A model generated the notes under the pieces. That model did not search any database. It was not told the origin of the DNA and saw nothing but the letters and a program-made list of their open reading frames with translations. Both the position numbers and the translations under genes were made by a program. A stretch of 64,000 bases of DNA, taken from Hyphomicrobiales bacterium. GTDB taxonomy: Bacteria; Pseudomonadota; Alphaproteobacteria; Rhizobiales; MH13. The stretch spans positions 558,001-622,000 of the forward strand of contig JAEPOK010000002.1 of NCBI GenBank assembly GCA_017642935.1, read 5' to 3'. Of the stretch, positions 44,658 through 53,902 are shown piece after piece. Positions within the stretch are counted from its first letter, which is position 1. Every line of letters starts with the position of its first letter.

Positions 44658-44948
44658 CTAATCGCGTTGCAAGGCCAGGCGCACGCCGGTCGCGCGCAGC
44701 GCAGCCGTGGCAGCACCTGCCAAACTACGTTCCAGAACATAGCTTGGATTGCTAGTTTGGAACTCTTCTAATCTTTGCACGATCAGGTCAACCACCTGAG
44801 GGAAACAACCGCAACATTTTCCGCGTTTGCCGAGCTGGCGATAGACAAGCCCGGGTGTGATCAGCTGATAGGGATCCTCATCGATGAGGTCCTCGATGGC
44901 CTCACTGATGGTGGCTTTGGTCAGAACGTTGCAGTGGCAAACGATCAT
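44658..44948 (-). CDS. bfd: Bacterioferritin-associated ferredoxin
   Basis: A 96-residue (2Fe-2S) BFD-domain protein. Four cysteines are arranged as CHC near residue 5 and CCGC near residue 45, the diagnostic spacing. It donates electrons to bacterioferritin to release stored iron. The C-terminal 35 residues extend beyond the usual 60-70-residue Bfd. The start at 44948 (MIVCHCN) is chosen as in the family; the frame extends 10 codons upstream. A Fur/Mur-like dyad lies 50 bases upstream. Confidence 0.93.
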   Translation of the reverse strand: MIVCHCNVLTKATISEAIEDLIDEDPYQLITPGLVYRQLGKRGKCCGCFPQVVDLIVQRLEEFQTSNPSYVLERSLAGAATAALRATGVRLALQRD

Positions 44949-44997
44949 GGAAGGTCCCGAGACTGGATCACGCGGCACTTACATGATGTTCATGCCA

Positions 44998-45018
44998 TGC
45001 AAGTGACAGCTATTTGCA
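44998..45018. promoter_or_regulatory. Candidate Fur/Mur-type box upstream of bfd
   Basis: TGCAAGT-GACAGCT-ATTTGCA is a near-perfect dyad (six of seven positions). Alphaproteobacterial Fur/Mur sites also use TGCAA...TTGCA half-sites. It is 50 bases upstream of bfd on one side and 77 bases before the caspase-like gene on the other. Assignment to a particular iron or manganese regulator is inference. Confidence 0.4.
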
Positions 45019-45094
45019 GCTAGGATCAAAACCTACCCCGGTTGCCGCTGGTTTCTTTGACCCTTCGCAACCATACCATCATTGTTGGAATTCA

Positions 45095-45919
45095 ATGGCA
45101 AGTTATAAACTGTCGCAGGTCAGGATCCGGTTATTCGGCGGTTTTGCAGCCCAGCTGGCGTGCATCCTAGCCCTATTTCTGTTGCTAACGCCTTTACCGG
45201 GCGTCGCTTTCGCGGGGCAAGGTAAACATCATGCCTTGGTGATTGGCGTGGAGCAGTTTGAGCGCGCCCGCGATTTGCGCAATCCGGCCCGTGATGCGCG
45301 GGCCGTAGCGGCGCGCTTGTCTGAGCTCGGGTATGCGCTTCATGGCGATGGCGCGCATTTCAATCCGACCCGACTAGAGATGCTGGCAATGATGCGCGAT
45401 TTCGCCGCCCACTTGCCCGAAGGCGCGACGGCGGTGGTCTATATCGCCGGGCATGGCTTGTCGGAGGGCGGCGACACCTATCTCATTCCAGCCGATGATG
45501 CGGACCTTCGCACACGCGACAATCTTGGCGACCATGCCGTGGCGCTGCGCTCGCTGACGGGACGGCTGGCGGCTCGGCCTGGCATCAATGCCATCGTCCT
45601 GGTGGATGCCTGCAGCGCCAATGGGTTGCGCGGTGAGGGCGCCGGCTCGGGCAGTGCTGGCGATCTGGTGACCGGCTCCACCGGCTCGATGAGCCTTATC
45701 TATGCCGCCGCTCCTGGCCAGATCGCGGCTGATGGCAACGGCACCAACAGCCCGTTCACCACCGCGCTGTTACACGCGCTTGAAACCCCGCGTGCGCCGC
45801 TCGATCAGCTGTTCCGTCGCCTCACCGACCATATCGGCACGGCCACCGCAGGGGCGCAGACACCCTGGATCATGCGCAGCTATGGCGATGTCGGCCCGGT
45901 GTACCTGACCGACCGATAG
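45095..45919 (+). CDS. Caspase-like (C14) peptidase, exported
   Basis: A 274-residue caspase-fold protein. A hydrophobic segment at residues 14-38 is a signal peptide or anchor (AAQLACILALFLLLTPLPGVAFA). The p20-like domain follows: HHALVIGVEQF, a LRNPARDARAVAARL helix, the catalytic His in VVYIAGHGLSEGG and the catalytic Cys in IVLVDACSANG. Such metacaspase-like proteins cleave after basic or acidic residues; no known substrate is adjacent. ATG 45095 is chosen; the frame is open upstream to 45014. It is directly followed by a trypsin-like protease gene, so both products are exported peptidases. Confidence 0.85.
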   Translation: MASYKLSQVRIRLFGGFAAQLACILALFLLLTPLPGVAFAGQGKHHALVIGVEQFERARDLRNPARDARAVAARLSELGYALHGDGAHFNPTRLEMLAMMRDFAAHLPEGATAVVYIAGHGLSEGGDTYLIPADDADLRTRDNLGDHAVALRSLTGRLAARPGINAIVLVDACSANGLRGEGAGSGSAGDLVTGSTGSMSLIYAAAPGQIAADGNGTNSPFTTALLHALETPRAPLDQLFRRLTDHIGTATAGAQTPWIMRSYGDVGPVYLTDR

Positions 45920-45986
45920 CCCACTTTTGCGGGCGCAAGCGCTGTGCCATGGTGCTTGGCGTGACAGACGATTCAGGACAGCACAC

Positions 45987-47321
45987 ATGCCAGCAGTTTC
46001 ATCGCGCGCGCTCCTTTCCGGCGCGCTGACCACCAGCTTTTTTGCCACCGGGCTGGCGCTCGGCGTCGGCGCCATGGCAACACCCGCCGCGGCCTTTTGC
46101 GATGATGGCCGGGTCATGGGCGGCTGCGTGACCAGCATCGATGAGTTCCCCTGGCAGGTCTCATTGTTCCGCACAGGCGGTGGCACGCAGCTCGGATCGC
46201 ATTTTTGCGGCGGGTCGGTGGTCGCCGAGCGTTGGGTTTTAACCGCGGCGCACTGCATTGAGGATTTTCTGCCCACCGACCCAAGCCCGATGGCGGTGTA
46301 TTTTGGCTCCACCAGTCTGGAGCAAGGCGGGCAAATCGCCGACGTGCAGACCATCTATGCCCATCCGGACTATCGCGGTGTTGGGTCAGACGACATTGCG
46401 CTGCTTGAGCTGCGTAACCCGATCTCGGTGCCACCGGTGACGCTCTCGATGGATGTTGAGGCGCGCGGTATTGAGCGCGTTGGCACCGACGCCATCGTGA
46501 TTGGGTGGGGCAACACCCCAGGACAGCGCGATCTGTCCGGCACCGTTGGCATGAAGGGCGGCGAGACGGTGGTGCAAACCGTGGATGTGTTTGAAACCTC
46601 GCCGCTGCTTTTGGGCGCCGAAGTGCCGGTGGTGGACAATGCCAGGTGCGATGAGCGCGGCGATCCCGAAGCGATCTGCGCTGGGTTTCGCAGCCGGCCG
46701 ATCGATGCTTGTGCGGGCGATAGTGGCGGTCCGCTGATGGTGCGCACCCGCCAAGGCTATGTGCAGGTGGGCTTGGTCTCAGGCGGCACGCTGTGCGTGG
46801 ATGAAGGCGAGCGTTTTTCGACGTACACGCGCGTCTCGGCCTATGAGGACTGGATACGCGCCACCATGGCCGGTGAAACCGAGGTAGCCGATTTGCGCGT
46901 CTACCCCGACTTCTCGCTGGCTGCGACCTTCGCCGATGAACAGATCGTGACGGGTTTCACGCCTGACCCTATCGAATACCCGCTTCAGGCCGGTGGGTAT
47001 CTTTGGGCTGGTGATGTGGACAGCAGCTGTGTCGGATTTGTCGCCGAGGCGCCTGACGTACGGATCACCTATGAGGCGGGTGACCAATACCCGCTGCGGT
47101 TCTTTGTCGAGGGCAGCGCCGACACGACGCTGCTCATCAACTGGCCCGATGGGTCTTGGTTTTGCAATGATGACCGTGTGGAGGGCGACCTCAACCCGGA
47201 AATTTACTTCGCCCAGCCGCTCGCCGGCCAGTACGATATCTGGGTGGGAACATATGAAGACCCCGACACGCTAGGTGGGTTCCCGGATGTGACACTAAGG
47301 GTGAGTGAGCTGGAGCGGTAG
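45987..47321 (+). CDS. Secreted trypsin-like serine protease (S1A)
   Basis: A 444-residue protein with an N-terminal signal peptide ending near ATPAAAF. A chymotrypsin-fold domain spans about 42-300: His in VLTAAHCIED, Asp in DDIALLEL and Ser in ACAGDSGGPL, with Asp six residues before the Ser, predicting trypsin-like preference for Arg/Lys. Six or more Cys match disulfide positions. The C-terminal 130 residues are beta-rich and resemble a pre-peptidase-type domain (LRVYPDFSLAATF to WVGTYEDPD). It starts 68 bases after the caspase-like gene and may be cotranscribed. Confidence 0.92.
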   Translation: MPAVSSRALLSGALTTSFFATGLALGVGAMATPAAAFCDDGRVMGGCVTSIDEFPWQVSLFRTGGGTQLGSHFCGGSVVAERWVLTAAHCIEDFLPTDPSPMAVYFGSTSLEQGGQIADVQTIYAHPDYRGVGSDDIALLELRNPISVPPVTLSMDVEARGIERVGTDAIVIGWGNTPGQRDLSGTVGMKGGETVVQTVDVFETSPLLLGAEVPVVDNARCDERGDPEAICAGFRSRPIDACAGDSGGPLMVRTRQGYVQVGLVSGGTLCVDEGERFSTYTRVSAYEDWIRATMAGETEVADLRVYPDFSLAATFADEQIVTGFTPDPIEYPLQAGGYLWAGDVDSSCVGFVAEAPDVRITYEAGDQYPLRFFVEGSADTTLLINWPDGSWFCNDDRVEGDLNPEIYFAQPLAGQYDIWVGTYEDPDTLGGFPDVTLRVSELER

Positions 47322-47362
47322 GAAGCGGCCTAGCTCAACTTGCTTTCGTTGGCGATCTCCAC

Positions 47363-47986
47363 TTAGCGCTCCATTGCGCCTTTTCCGGCGATGATCTTGT
47401 CGCGGAACTTCTTGATCCGGGTCACTCGGGTCTCGGACTTCTTCGCTCCGTTGAGGTTTATGACATAGCTTTTCTGACGTCCTGGCGTCAGGGCGTGGAA
47501 CGCCTCCGACAGCTCCGGGTCGGCATCGAGCGCATCGACAAGCTCAATCGGTAGATCGATGTCGCTTTCGTCTTGGGGTGGTTTCGTTCCGGCTTCCGCA
47601 TAGCCCTTCGCTTCATTCAGATAGGCGAGGATTATGCCTTCCTTCTCTGCCGGACCGACGTTGGACGTGAACCGAATCATGTCGGCGTGCTGCGTGTTTG
47701 GACCCTGCCGCTCCAACACGCCCTCTGGGTCTTTCATGAGTGCAGCGTTGAAGAAGCTGAGACGGAAATTGTCCTGAAAGGCACCGAAGATCGCGATATT
47801 ACGCTCGGCGTGCATATAGCAGGGATGGCCCCACTTCACCGTCTCCTGGAGACCAGCCGAAAGGCAGATGGCCCGCAATTTGGCGAGCCCGTCGCCCCAC
47901 GCCTTCGTCGAACAGCGGTCGGTGTCGAAGCGTGGACATCGCCCGCAGCCTTTCGAGAAATAGTCTTCAATGTCGGTGATCATCAT
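47363..47986 (-). CDS. YdeI/OmpD-associated-family protein with DUF1801 domain
   Basis: A 207-residue protein. The N-terminal part (AICLSAGLQETVKWGHPCYM, then NIAIFGAFQDNFRLSFFNAAL) is the DUF1801 fold; the C-terminus (LVDALDADPELSEAFHALTPGRQKSYVINLNGAKKSETR) is the YdeI-type domain. Function is unknown. The start at 47986 (ATGATG) is preferred over 48010. It sits downstream of a second DUF1801 gene on the same strand. Confidence 0.75.
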   Translation of the reverse strand: MMITDIEDYFSKGCGRCPRFDTDRCSTKAWGDGLAKLRAICLSAGLQETVKWGHPCYMHAERNIAIFGAFQDNFRLSFFNAALMKDPEGVLERQGPNTQHADMIRFTSNVGPAEKEGIILAYLNEAKGYAEAGTKPPQDESDIDLPIELVDALDADPELSEAFHALTPGRQKSYVINLNGAKKSETRVTRIKKFRDKIIAGKGAMER

Positions 47987-48040
47987 GCCTGAAGATTTTT
48001 CACCTAGCACTTCACGCTCTGGGCCAGTTCTGCCTTGTGG

Positions 48041-48436
48041 CTAGACGAGCCGTTCCAGCTTGCCCTTTCGTTTGGTGATGTTTTTGTAGTCCCACTGGAT
48101 GCTCCGCCCCTTGAGCAGCCATCGACGGAGATCGTCCTCATCGATCTGATCTGCATCGGAGTAATGGATCGAGGCGTCTTTGAACTTGCCCGTGCCCGGC
48201 TTCAACTTCGGCTCTTCGAAATCAGCGCCGCTCCAAAACATTAGCCGCACACCGGCTTTCAGTTTGCTGTATCCGACGATTGGATTGCCGTTGAGGAACC
48301 AGACCGGATGGCCATGCCAGATCTTGCTTTCAGCCTCCGGCAAGCCGCGTTCGACGATTGATCGCAGGGTGACGCAAATCGCCTGATCTTCTGGAGTTTG
48401 GGCAGCATGGAACTGGTCAATCGTGGTCGGCTTCAT
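48041..48436 (-). CDS. DUF1801-domain protein
   Basis: A 131-residue protein: LRSIVERGLPEAESKIWHGHPVWFLNGNPIVGYS and GVRLMFWSGADFEEPKLKPGTGKFKDASIHY are the DUF1801 core. The family has a small alpha/beta fold of unknown function and is often duplicated in genomes, as here with the adjacent gene. Confidence 0.78.
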   Translation of the reverse strand: MKPTTIDQFHAAQTPEDQAICVTLRSIVERGLPEAESKIWHGHPVWFLNGNPIVGYSKLKAGVRLMFWSGADFEEPKLKPGTGKFKDASIHYSDADQIDEDDLRRWLLKGRSIQWDYKNITKRKGKLERLV

Positions 48437-48498
48437 ACCGCCAAATTAGCACGAACAAGCGGCCACCTGAATGCGCCTTCAGGGCATAGCCAAGAGGC

Positions 48499-48650
48499 TT
48501 ACCCCAACGCCTGCATGATCCCGCGTAGCTCAGCCAACCCCCGCATCCGACCAATCAGCGGATAGCCGGGCATGGAGTTGCGGGAAAGATCATCCAGCAT
48601 CGCTTGGCCGTGATCAAGGTCGCATGGGAATGTGCGAGTCGGCGCGAACC
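48499..48650 (-). pseudogene. Truncated uxuA 3' end (duplicate of the end of 50299-51525)
   Basis: The minus-strand reading [18 protein letters not shown] and the rest through to MQALG-stop repeat the last 38 codons of the mannonate dehydratase at 50299. DNA identity over about 130 bases is roughly 85% by eye and fades near 48650. Upstream residues do not match UxuA and there is no room for the other 370 codons, so this is a gene remnant. It lies at the far side of the AraC/SnoaL gene pair from the intact uxuA. Confidence 0.85.
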
Positions 48651-48698
48651 CCTGCCCAACGCAGCGAAAGCGCCGAATTCGTTCCATCGTTCCTCCGA

Positions 48699-49661
48699 TC
48701 AAGAAAGACGCGATGGCGGTATACGTTGGTTTGAGGCGGGTCTTGGCGTTCCGGCGCTCATCTGTTTGCGAAACGCGCCGGGTGTCAGCCGAGTTTCCCT
48801 GCGGAAGAATTTGACGAAGTTCGTCGGCTCGCTGAAGCCCAGTTCATAGCCGATGTTTGCCACCGGCAGCAGTGAATGGGCGAGCAGGCGCTTGGCTTCC
48901 AAGACAACACGGTCGGTTAGGATCGCTTTGGCGCTCCGATCGGCCATTGTGCGCGCGGCTCGCGACAAGCTCTTTTCCGAGCACCCCAATTCCGCGGCGT
49001 AGAGCGCCACCGTGTGCCATCTGGTAAATTCGCGCTCGACGAGGGTCCGGTATTGCCTGAAACGCTGCAACTGGGCCGGCTCAGCGATAGCATCGTTTGG
49101 GATCGTGCTGTCGATGTGCAGGCGAATGACGAGCGCTTCCAGTTGGCTACGCAACAGAGCGTTGACGGCCCGTGAGGCCGGCCGGCCGGCATCGCGCGCC
49201 ATGCGCTCGAAGGCTTCCGTCGCGGCCAATTGAGCGCCTGCCCGAAGCGCCAGCTTGCTTGGAAGTCCTTCCAACTGCTTCATCGCCTCGATGTCGCTCA
49301 CCTTCGCGGCGTTGGCTGCGCGCGCTGGCAGGACCTCGGAGCGCAGTATCAATGCCCAGCCGTCACATTCCGACAGATCGCCGAAATGATGCACTTGTCC
49401 CGGCTGCAGAACGATGAGCGATCCGCGCTGGCAGTCGTGCAGTTCGAAATCAACGATGTGTGCGTATCTGCCGGCCGTCACATAGAACAGGCAGTGAAAG
49501 TCGGCCCGCTCGAAGCCGCGCTGCTCGACATCCCCTGCTCTGCGCCGCAGTTCGGCGACGCGGTAGACCTCAATGTCGAGGGCATAGCCATCCGGGGGCT
49601 TGTAGCCCACGGGCGTCACGGGGCGCCAGGAGTGCGGCTGTGAAGAGAGCCTGCTCGCCAT
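48699..49661 (-). CDS. AraC-family transcriptional regulator
   Basis: A 320-residue protein with an N-terminal cupin-like sensing region ([12 protein letters not shown]) and a C-terminal double helix-turn-helix at about residues 220-300: [19 protein letters not shown], then [32 protein letters not shown], the classic AraC signature. It is divergent from the SnoaL-like gene 115 bases away, which is the likely target. The pair appears to be inserted between two copies of the uxuA 3' end. Confidence 0.92.
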   Translation of the reverse strand: MASRLSSQPHSWRPVTPVGYKPPDGYALDIEVYRVAELRRRAGDVEQRGFERADFHCLFYVTAGRYAHIVDFELHDCQRGSLIVLQPGQVHHFGDLSECDGWALILRSEVLPARAANAAKVSDIEAMKQLEGLPSKLALRAGAQLAATEAFERMARDAGRPASRAVNALLRSQLEALVIRLHIDSTIPNDAIAEPAQLQRFRQYRTLVEREFTRWHTVALYAAELGCSEKSLSRAARTMADRSAKAILTDRVVLEAKRLLAHSLLPVANIGYELGFSEPTNFVKFFRRETRLTPGAFRKQMSAGTPRPASNQRIPPSRLS

Positions 49662-49776
49662 GCTGTCCAGTTTATACCATTGAAAAGCGCCTATCTACCT
49701 CGATGCCGGCGTCTCGGTAGCGCAATTCTATCAGCCTTAACGAGGCCAGAATTGGTCAACCCAAAAGGAGACAAAC

Positions 49777-50208
49777 ATGTCGGCAGAGAACGAAGTCGTC
49801 GGTGCATCCGAGAGGTTCTATTCAGCCCTGAACCGAATGGCGAACGGCGAACGCGGCACGATGAACGCGGTCTGGTCCCATGGTGAAAGCGCCACGGCCC
49901 TGCACCCCATTGGAGGCCGGGACATCGGCTGGGCAGGAATCGCGGACAGCTTCGACAAGGTTGCGCAGATCGCCTCCGGCGGTGAGATCCGGTTGGAAGA
50001 CCAACTCATACGCGTGGCCGGGGATATCGCCTACGAGGTTGGCGTCGAGGCAGGCACGCTCACGCTTGGCGGGCTCAAGGCCACTGTCGAGCACCGCGTC
50101 ACGAACATCTATCGCCGGGAGCGTGGCGGTTGGAAGATCGTCCACCACCATGCCGATACGTCGCCCGCGATGATGGATGTGCTGGCCCGCCTTCAAAGCA
50201 AGACCTAG
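49777..50208 (+). CDS. SnoaL-like/nuclear transport factor 2-like protein
   Basis: A 143-residue cone-shaped alpha+beta protein: ERFYSALNRMANGERGTMNAVWSHGESATALHPIGGRDIGWAGI at the N-terminus and the C-terminal strand pair VTNIYRRERGGWKIVHHHAD are typical of the SnoaL_3/DUF4440 group of NTF2-like folds. Members are small isomerases, hydrolases or binding proteins; the activity cannot be read from sequence. CAAAAGGAG precedes the ATG. Probably controlled by the divergent AraC regulator. Confidence 0.82.
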   Translation: MSAENEVVGASERFYSALNRMANGERGTMNAVWSHGESATALHPIGGRDIGWAGIADSFDKVAQIASGGEIRLEDQLIRVAGDIAYEVGVEAGTLTLGGLKATVEHRVTNIYRRERGGWKIVHHHADTSPAMMDVLARLQSKT

Positions 50209-50298
50209 AGCCATTGAGGTGAACGGGTGTTCACCGAAAAAAGTTCGAGCTGGCGCCAGGGCCGATCGATGGCCCATTTGGGCTCACGGCCGACGCAG

Positions 50299-51525
50299 CT
50301 ATCCCAAAGCCTGCATGATCCCGCGCAGCTCGGCCAGGCCGCGCATGCGGCCGATGAGCGGGTAGCCGGGCATGGAGTTGCGCGACAAATCATCCAGCAT
50401 CGCCTGGCCATGATCGGGACGCATGGGGATTTGCCAGTCGGCGCGGCCCTCGGCTTTGCGGCGTTTTTGCTCGTCGAGCAGTGCTCCGATGGTGGCGACC
50501 ATATCGGTGTCGCCGCCCAGATGCTCGCTCTCGTAGAAGCTGGATTTGAGGCCAGCTGACGGTTCGGTGCGCCGTGTGTTGCGCAGATGGACAAAATGGA
50601 TTTTTGACCCGAGGCGTTCCACAAAATCGGCCGGATCGAAATCCTCGCGCACGCCAAGGGACCCCGTGCAGAGCGTCGCGCCATTGGCCGGACTGTCGAC
50701 GGCATTGAGCACCGTCGCGTAGTCGTCCGTCGTCGACATGACGCGCGGCAGACCGAGCAGCGAAAAAGGCGGATCATCGGGGTGACAGCAGAGCCGGATG
50801 CCGACTTCTTCGGCGGTGGGCACGACTTCGGACAAGAAATCGATCAGGTTTTGGCGCAAACGTTCGGCGGTAATGTCGGCATCGGTGGCAAGTTGCGCGC
50901 GGACATCGTCCAGCGTCCAGCTATCATTGGCGCCCGGTAGCCCCGCGACGATGTTGTTCACCAGGCCCTGTTTGTCTGCGTCGCTCATGTTCGCATGCTT
51001 TGCGCGCGCTTCGTCCAGCATTGCCTCGGGATAGTCGCCTTCGGCTCCCCGACGCGCCAGCAGCAGCGCATCGAAAATACAGAACTCGAGCAAGTCGAAG
51101 CGCATGGCTGTTGCGCCGTCGGACATCCGCGCGGCCAGATCGGTGCGCGTCCAATCCAGAATCGGCATGAAATTGTAGCAGACGGTTTGTAGGCCCTGAT
51201 CGGCCAGGTTGCGCAGCGATTGCCGATAGGCTTCGTAATGCTCGGCAACCGGTCCAGTTTTCGTCTTGATGGTCTCCGACACCGGCACGCTTTCCACCAC
51301 GTCCCAGCTCAGTCCGGAAGGCTCTTTTTTCTCGCCGCTCCGTGCCTGCGACACGACCGCTTGCTCGATTTCGCGTTTCCGCTTGGTGATCTCTTCTGCC
51401 GTCCACACATCGCCAGGTGCGATGTGGTGCAGCGCCGAGACGATGCCTTCAGCTCCCGTCTGGCGGATTTCGGGAATCGAAATGGTGTCCGCTGGACCGA
51501 ACCAGCGCCAGGTTTGTCTCAACAT
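50299..51525 (-). CDS. uxuA: Mannonate dehydratase
   Basis: A 408-residue UxuA: WFGPADTISIPEIRQTGAEGIVSALHHI at the N-terminus, EHYEAYRQSLRNLADQGLQTVCYNFMPILDWTRTDL in the barrel, and the metal ligands in RLCCHPDDPP and FVHLRNT. It dehydrates D-mannonate to 2-keto-3-deoxygluconate in hexuronate breakdown. It is the last gene of the twelve-gene minus-strand operon beginning at 62934, 21 bases after the ABC ATPase. Its presence in a sulfosugar-type operon is unusual; no uronate isomerase is nearby. A truncated copy of its 3' end lies at 48499-48650. Confidence 0.94.
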   Translation of the reverse strand: MLRQTWRWFGPADTISIPEIRQTGAEGIVSALHHIAPGDVWTAEEITKRKREIEQAVVSQARSGEKKEPSGLSWDVVESVPVSETIKTKTGPVAEHYEAYRQSLRNLADQGLQTVCYNFMPILDWTRTDLAARMSDGATAMRFDLLEFCIFDALLLARRGAEGDYPEAMLDEARAKHANMSDADKQGLVNNIVAGLPGANDSWTLDDVRAQLATDADITAERLRQNLIDFLSEVVPTAEEVGIRLCCHPDDPPFSLLGLPRVMSTTDDYATVLNAVDSPANGATLCTGSLGVREDFDPADFVERLGSKIHFVHLRNTRRTEPSAGLKSSFYESEHLGGDTDMVATIGALLDEQKRRKAEGRADWQIPMRPDHGQAMLDDLSRNSMPGYPLIGRMRGLAELRGIMQALG

Positions 51526-51546
51526 GTTTGTCGCATCATGGGGCGA

Positions 51547-52626
<1,080 letters not shown>

Positions 52627-52683
52627 GTGTTCCCCCTGTGATCGGTTGGCCGATCATTCTTGTTTTTCGTGCCGCCCCACTTG

Positions 52684-52797
52684 GCGTCACCCCTGTGCTT
52701 GTCACAGGGGTCCATGCCCAAAGAAGTGCATGCCTGTGTGGTAATCGCCCACGCGTCCATTGGAATGGATCCCCGCCACAAGGGCGAGGATGACGAC
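52684..52797. repeat. Intra-operon mosaic palindromic repeat
   Basis: Contains CCCCTGTG-CTTGT-CACAGGGG (about 52692-52710) and, further on, CCCCGCC-ACAA-GGGCGAGG with ATGGATCC and GATGACG ends. These are pieces of the rhizobial interspersed palindrome family. It lies between the second permease and the ATPase gene of the operon and may stabilise or attenuate the mRNA there. Confidence 0.55.
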
Positions 52798-52825
52798 GAT
52801 GCGAGATGCTGGTGGCGAGCCAAGT

Positions 52826-53902
52826 CTATTTGCCCCCAGTCGAGGCAATCCCCGTCGCGATGTATTTCTGCAGGAACATGAACACCAGCGCGATCGGCAG
52901 CAGCGTCAGCACCGTCATGGCGAGCAGGCTCGACCACTCGGTTTGAAGCTCACCCTGGAAGGAGTTCAGCGCCAATTGCAGCGTGAAGTTCTGGCTCTCC
53001 GTCAGCACGATCAGTGGCCAGAGGAAATCGTTCCAGCGCCACATGATGGCAAGGATCGCCAGCACGGCGATGGCGGGTGCCGAAAGCGGAATGATGATGC
53101 GCCAGAAAATCTTCCATTCCGACGCCTTATCCATGCGCGCGGCGTCCAAGATTTCGTCCGGTATGGTGATCATGTATTGCCGCAGCAAAAACACGCCGGT
53201 GGGCGTGGCCGCGCCGGGTATGATCACGCCCCAGAGCGAGTTCAGCATCCCCATCTCGGTGACGATCAGGAACAGCGGCACCAGCACCACCGTCTGCGGG
53301 ATCATCAGCGTACCGATGACGAGCAAGAGCACCGCCGTTCGCCCTCGGAATTGGTACTTTGAGAGCGCAAAGGCCGCCATCGCGTTGACCAACAGCATGA
53401 TCAGCGTCGCCGTCACCGTAATGAAGGTGGAGTTGAAGAAGAAGCGCATGAAATTGAAGCGCTCGAAAAGCCCGGTGTAGTTCTCCACCGCAAGGCGCAC
53501 TTCCTGCACCGGTTGGCGGTCGGAGATATCGACACGCAGGCGCTCGTCAGGGTTAGCCGGGTCGACCATCTGCGCGACCAGACCGACGCGGCGCAATTGT
53601 GCCAGCGTTCGACCCTCATGCTCGCCGCCGGTGATCTCGAACAGCGGAAACTGGCCGTCCATGCCTGGCAGTTCAACGGTCGTTTGTTGATAGGGCAAGA
53701 AGGTTGGCGGGTAACGCTGCAAATCGCCTTCGGTTTTGAAGGACGACATCAGCAGCCAGACCACTGGGAAGAACATCAAAAAGACGCCAAGGAACAGGTA
53801 GCCATAGGAGACCCAATCGGTCCAATGCAGCTTACCGTTCTTGCCGCGCGTTGCGGTCAGCATCTGCCACAGTGTTGTGGTTCCGGAGGTAGAGTTACCC
53901 AT
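52826..53902 (-). CDS. Sugar ABC transporter permease (MalG type) with extended periplasmic loop
   Basis: A 358-residue permease, about 80 residues longer than usual. The first helix (GYLFLGVFLMFFPVVWLLMSSF, about residues 34-55) is followed by an approximately 90-residue non-membrane insert before helix 2 (FFFNSTFITVTATLIMLL at about 150). The EAA loop is EILDAARMDKASEWKIFWRIIIPL. The insert should face the periplasm and may contact the binding protein or substrate. It overlaps the preceding permease gene by eight bases. Confidence 0.9.
   Translation of the reverse strand: MGNSTSGTTTLWQMLTATRGKNGKLHWTDWVSYGYLFLGVFLMFFPVVWLLMSSFKTEGDLQRYPPTFLPYQQTTVELPGMDGQFPLFEITGGEHEGRTLAQLRRVGLVAQMVDPANPDERLRVDISDRQPVQEVRLAVENYTGLFERFNFMRFFFNSTFITVTATLIMLLVNAMAAFALSKYQFRGRTAVLLLVIGTLMIPQTVVLVPLFLIVTEMGMLNSLWGVIIPGAATPTGVFLLRQYMITIPDEILDAARMDKASEWKIFWRIIIPLSAPAIAVLAILAIMWRWNDFLWPLIVLTESQNFTLQLALNSFQGELQTEWSSLLAMTVLTLLPIALVFMFLQKYIATGIASTGGK

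Noticed and set aside
45095-47321. Caspase/trypsin pair as a known anti-phage system
   Set aside because: Known caspase-trypsin defence modules are cytoplasmic and carry sensor or effector partners; here both proteins have export signals and no other defence gene is near.
48499-48702. Reading the uxuA-like fragment as a small gene
   Set aside because: Only the last 38 codons match UxuA; the N-terminal part is unrelated and there is no ribosome binding site, so it is treated as a remnant.
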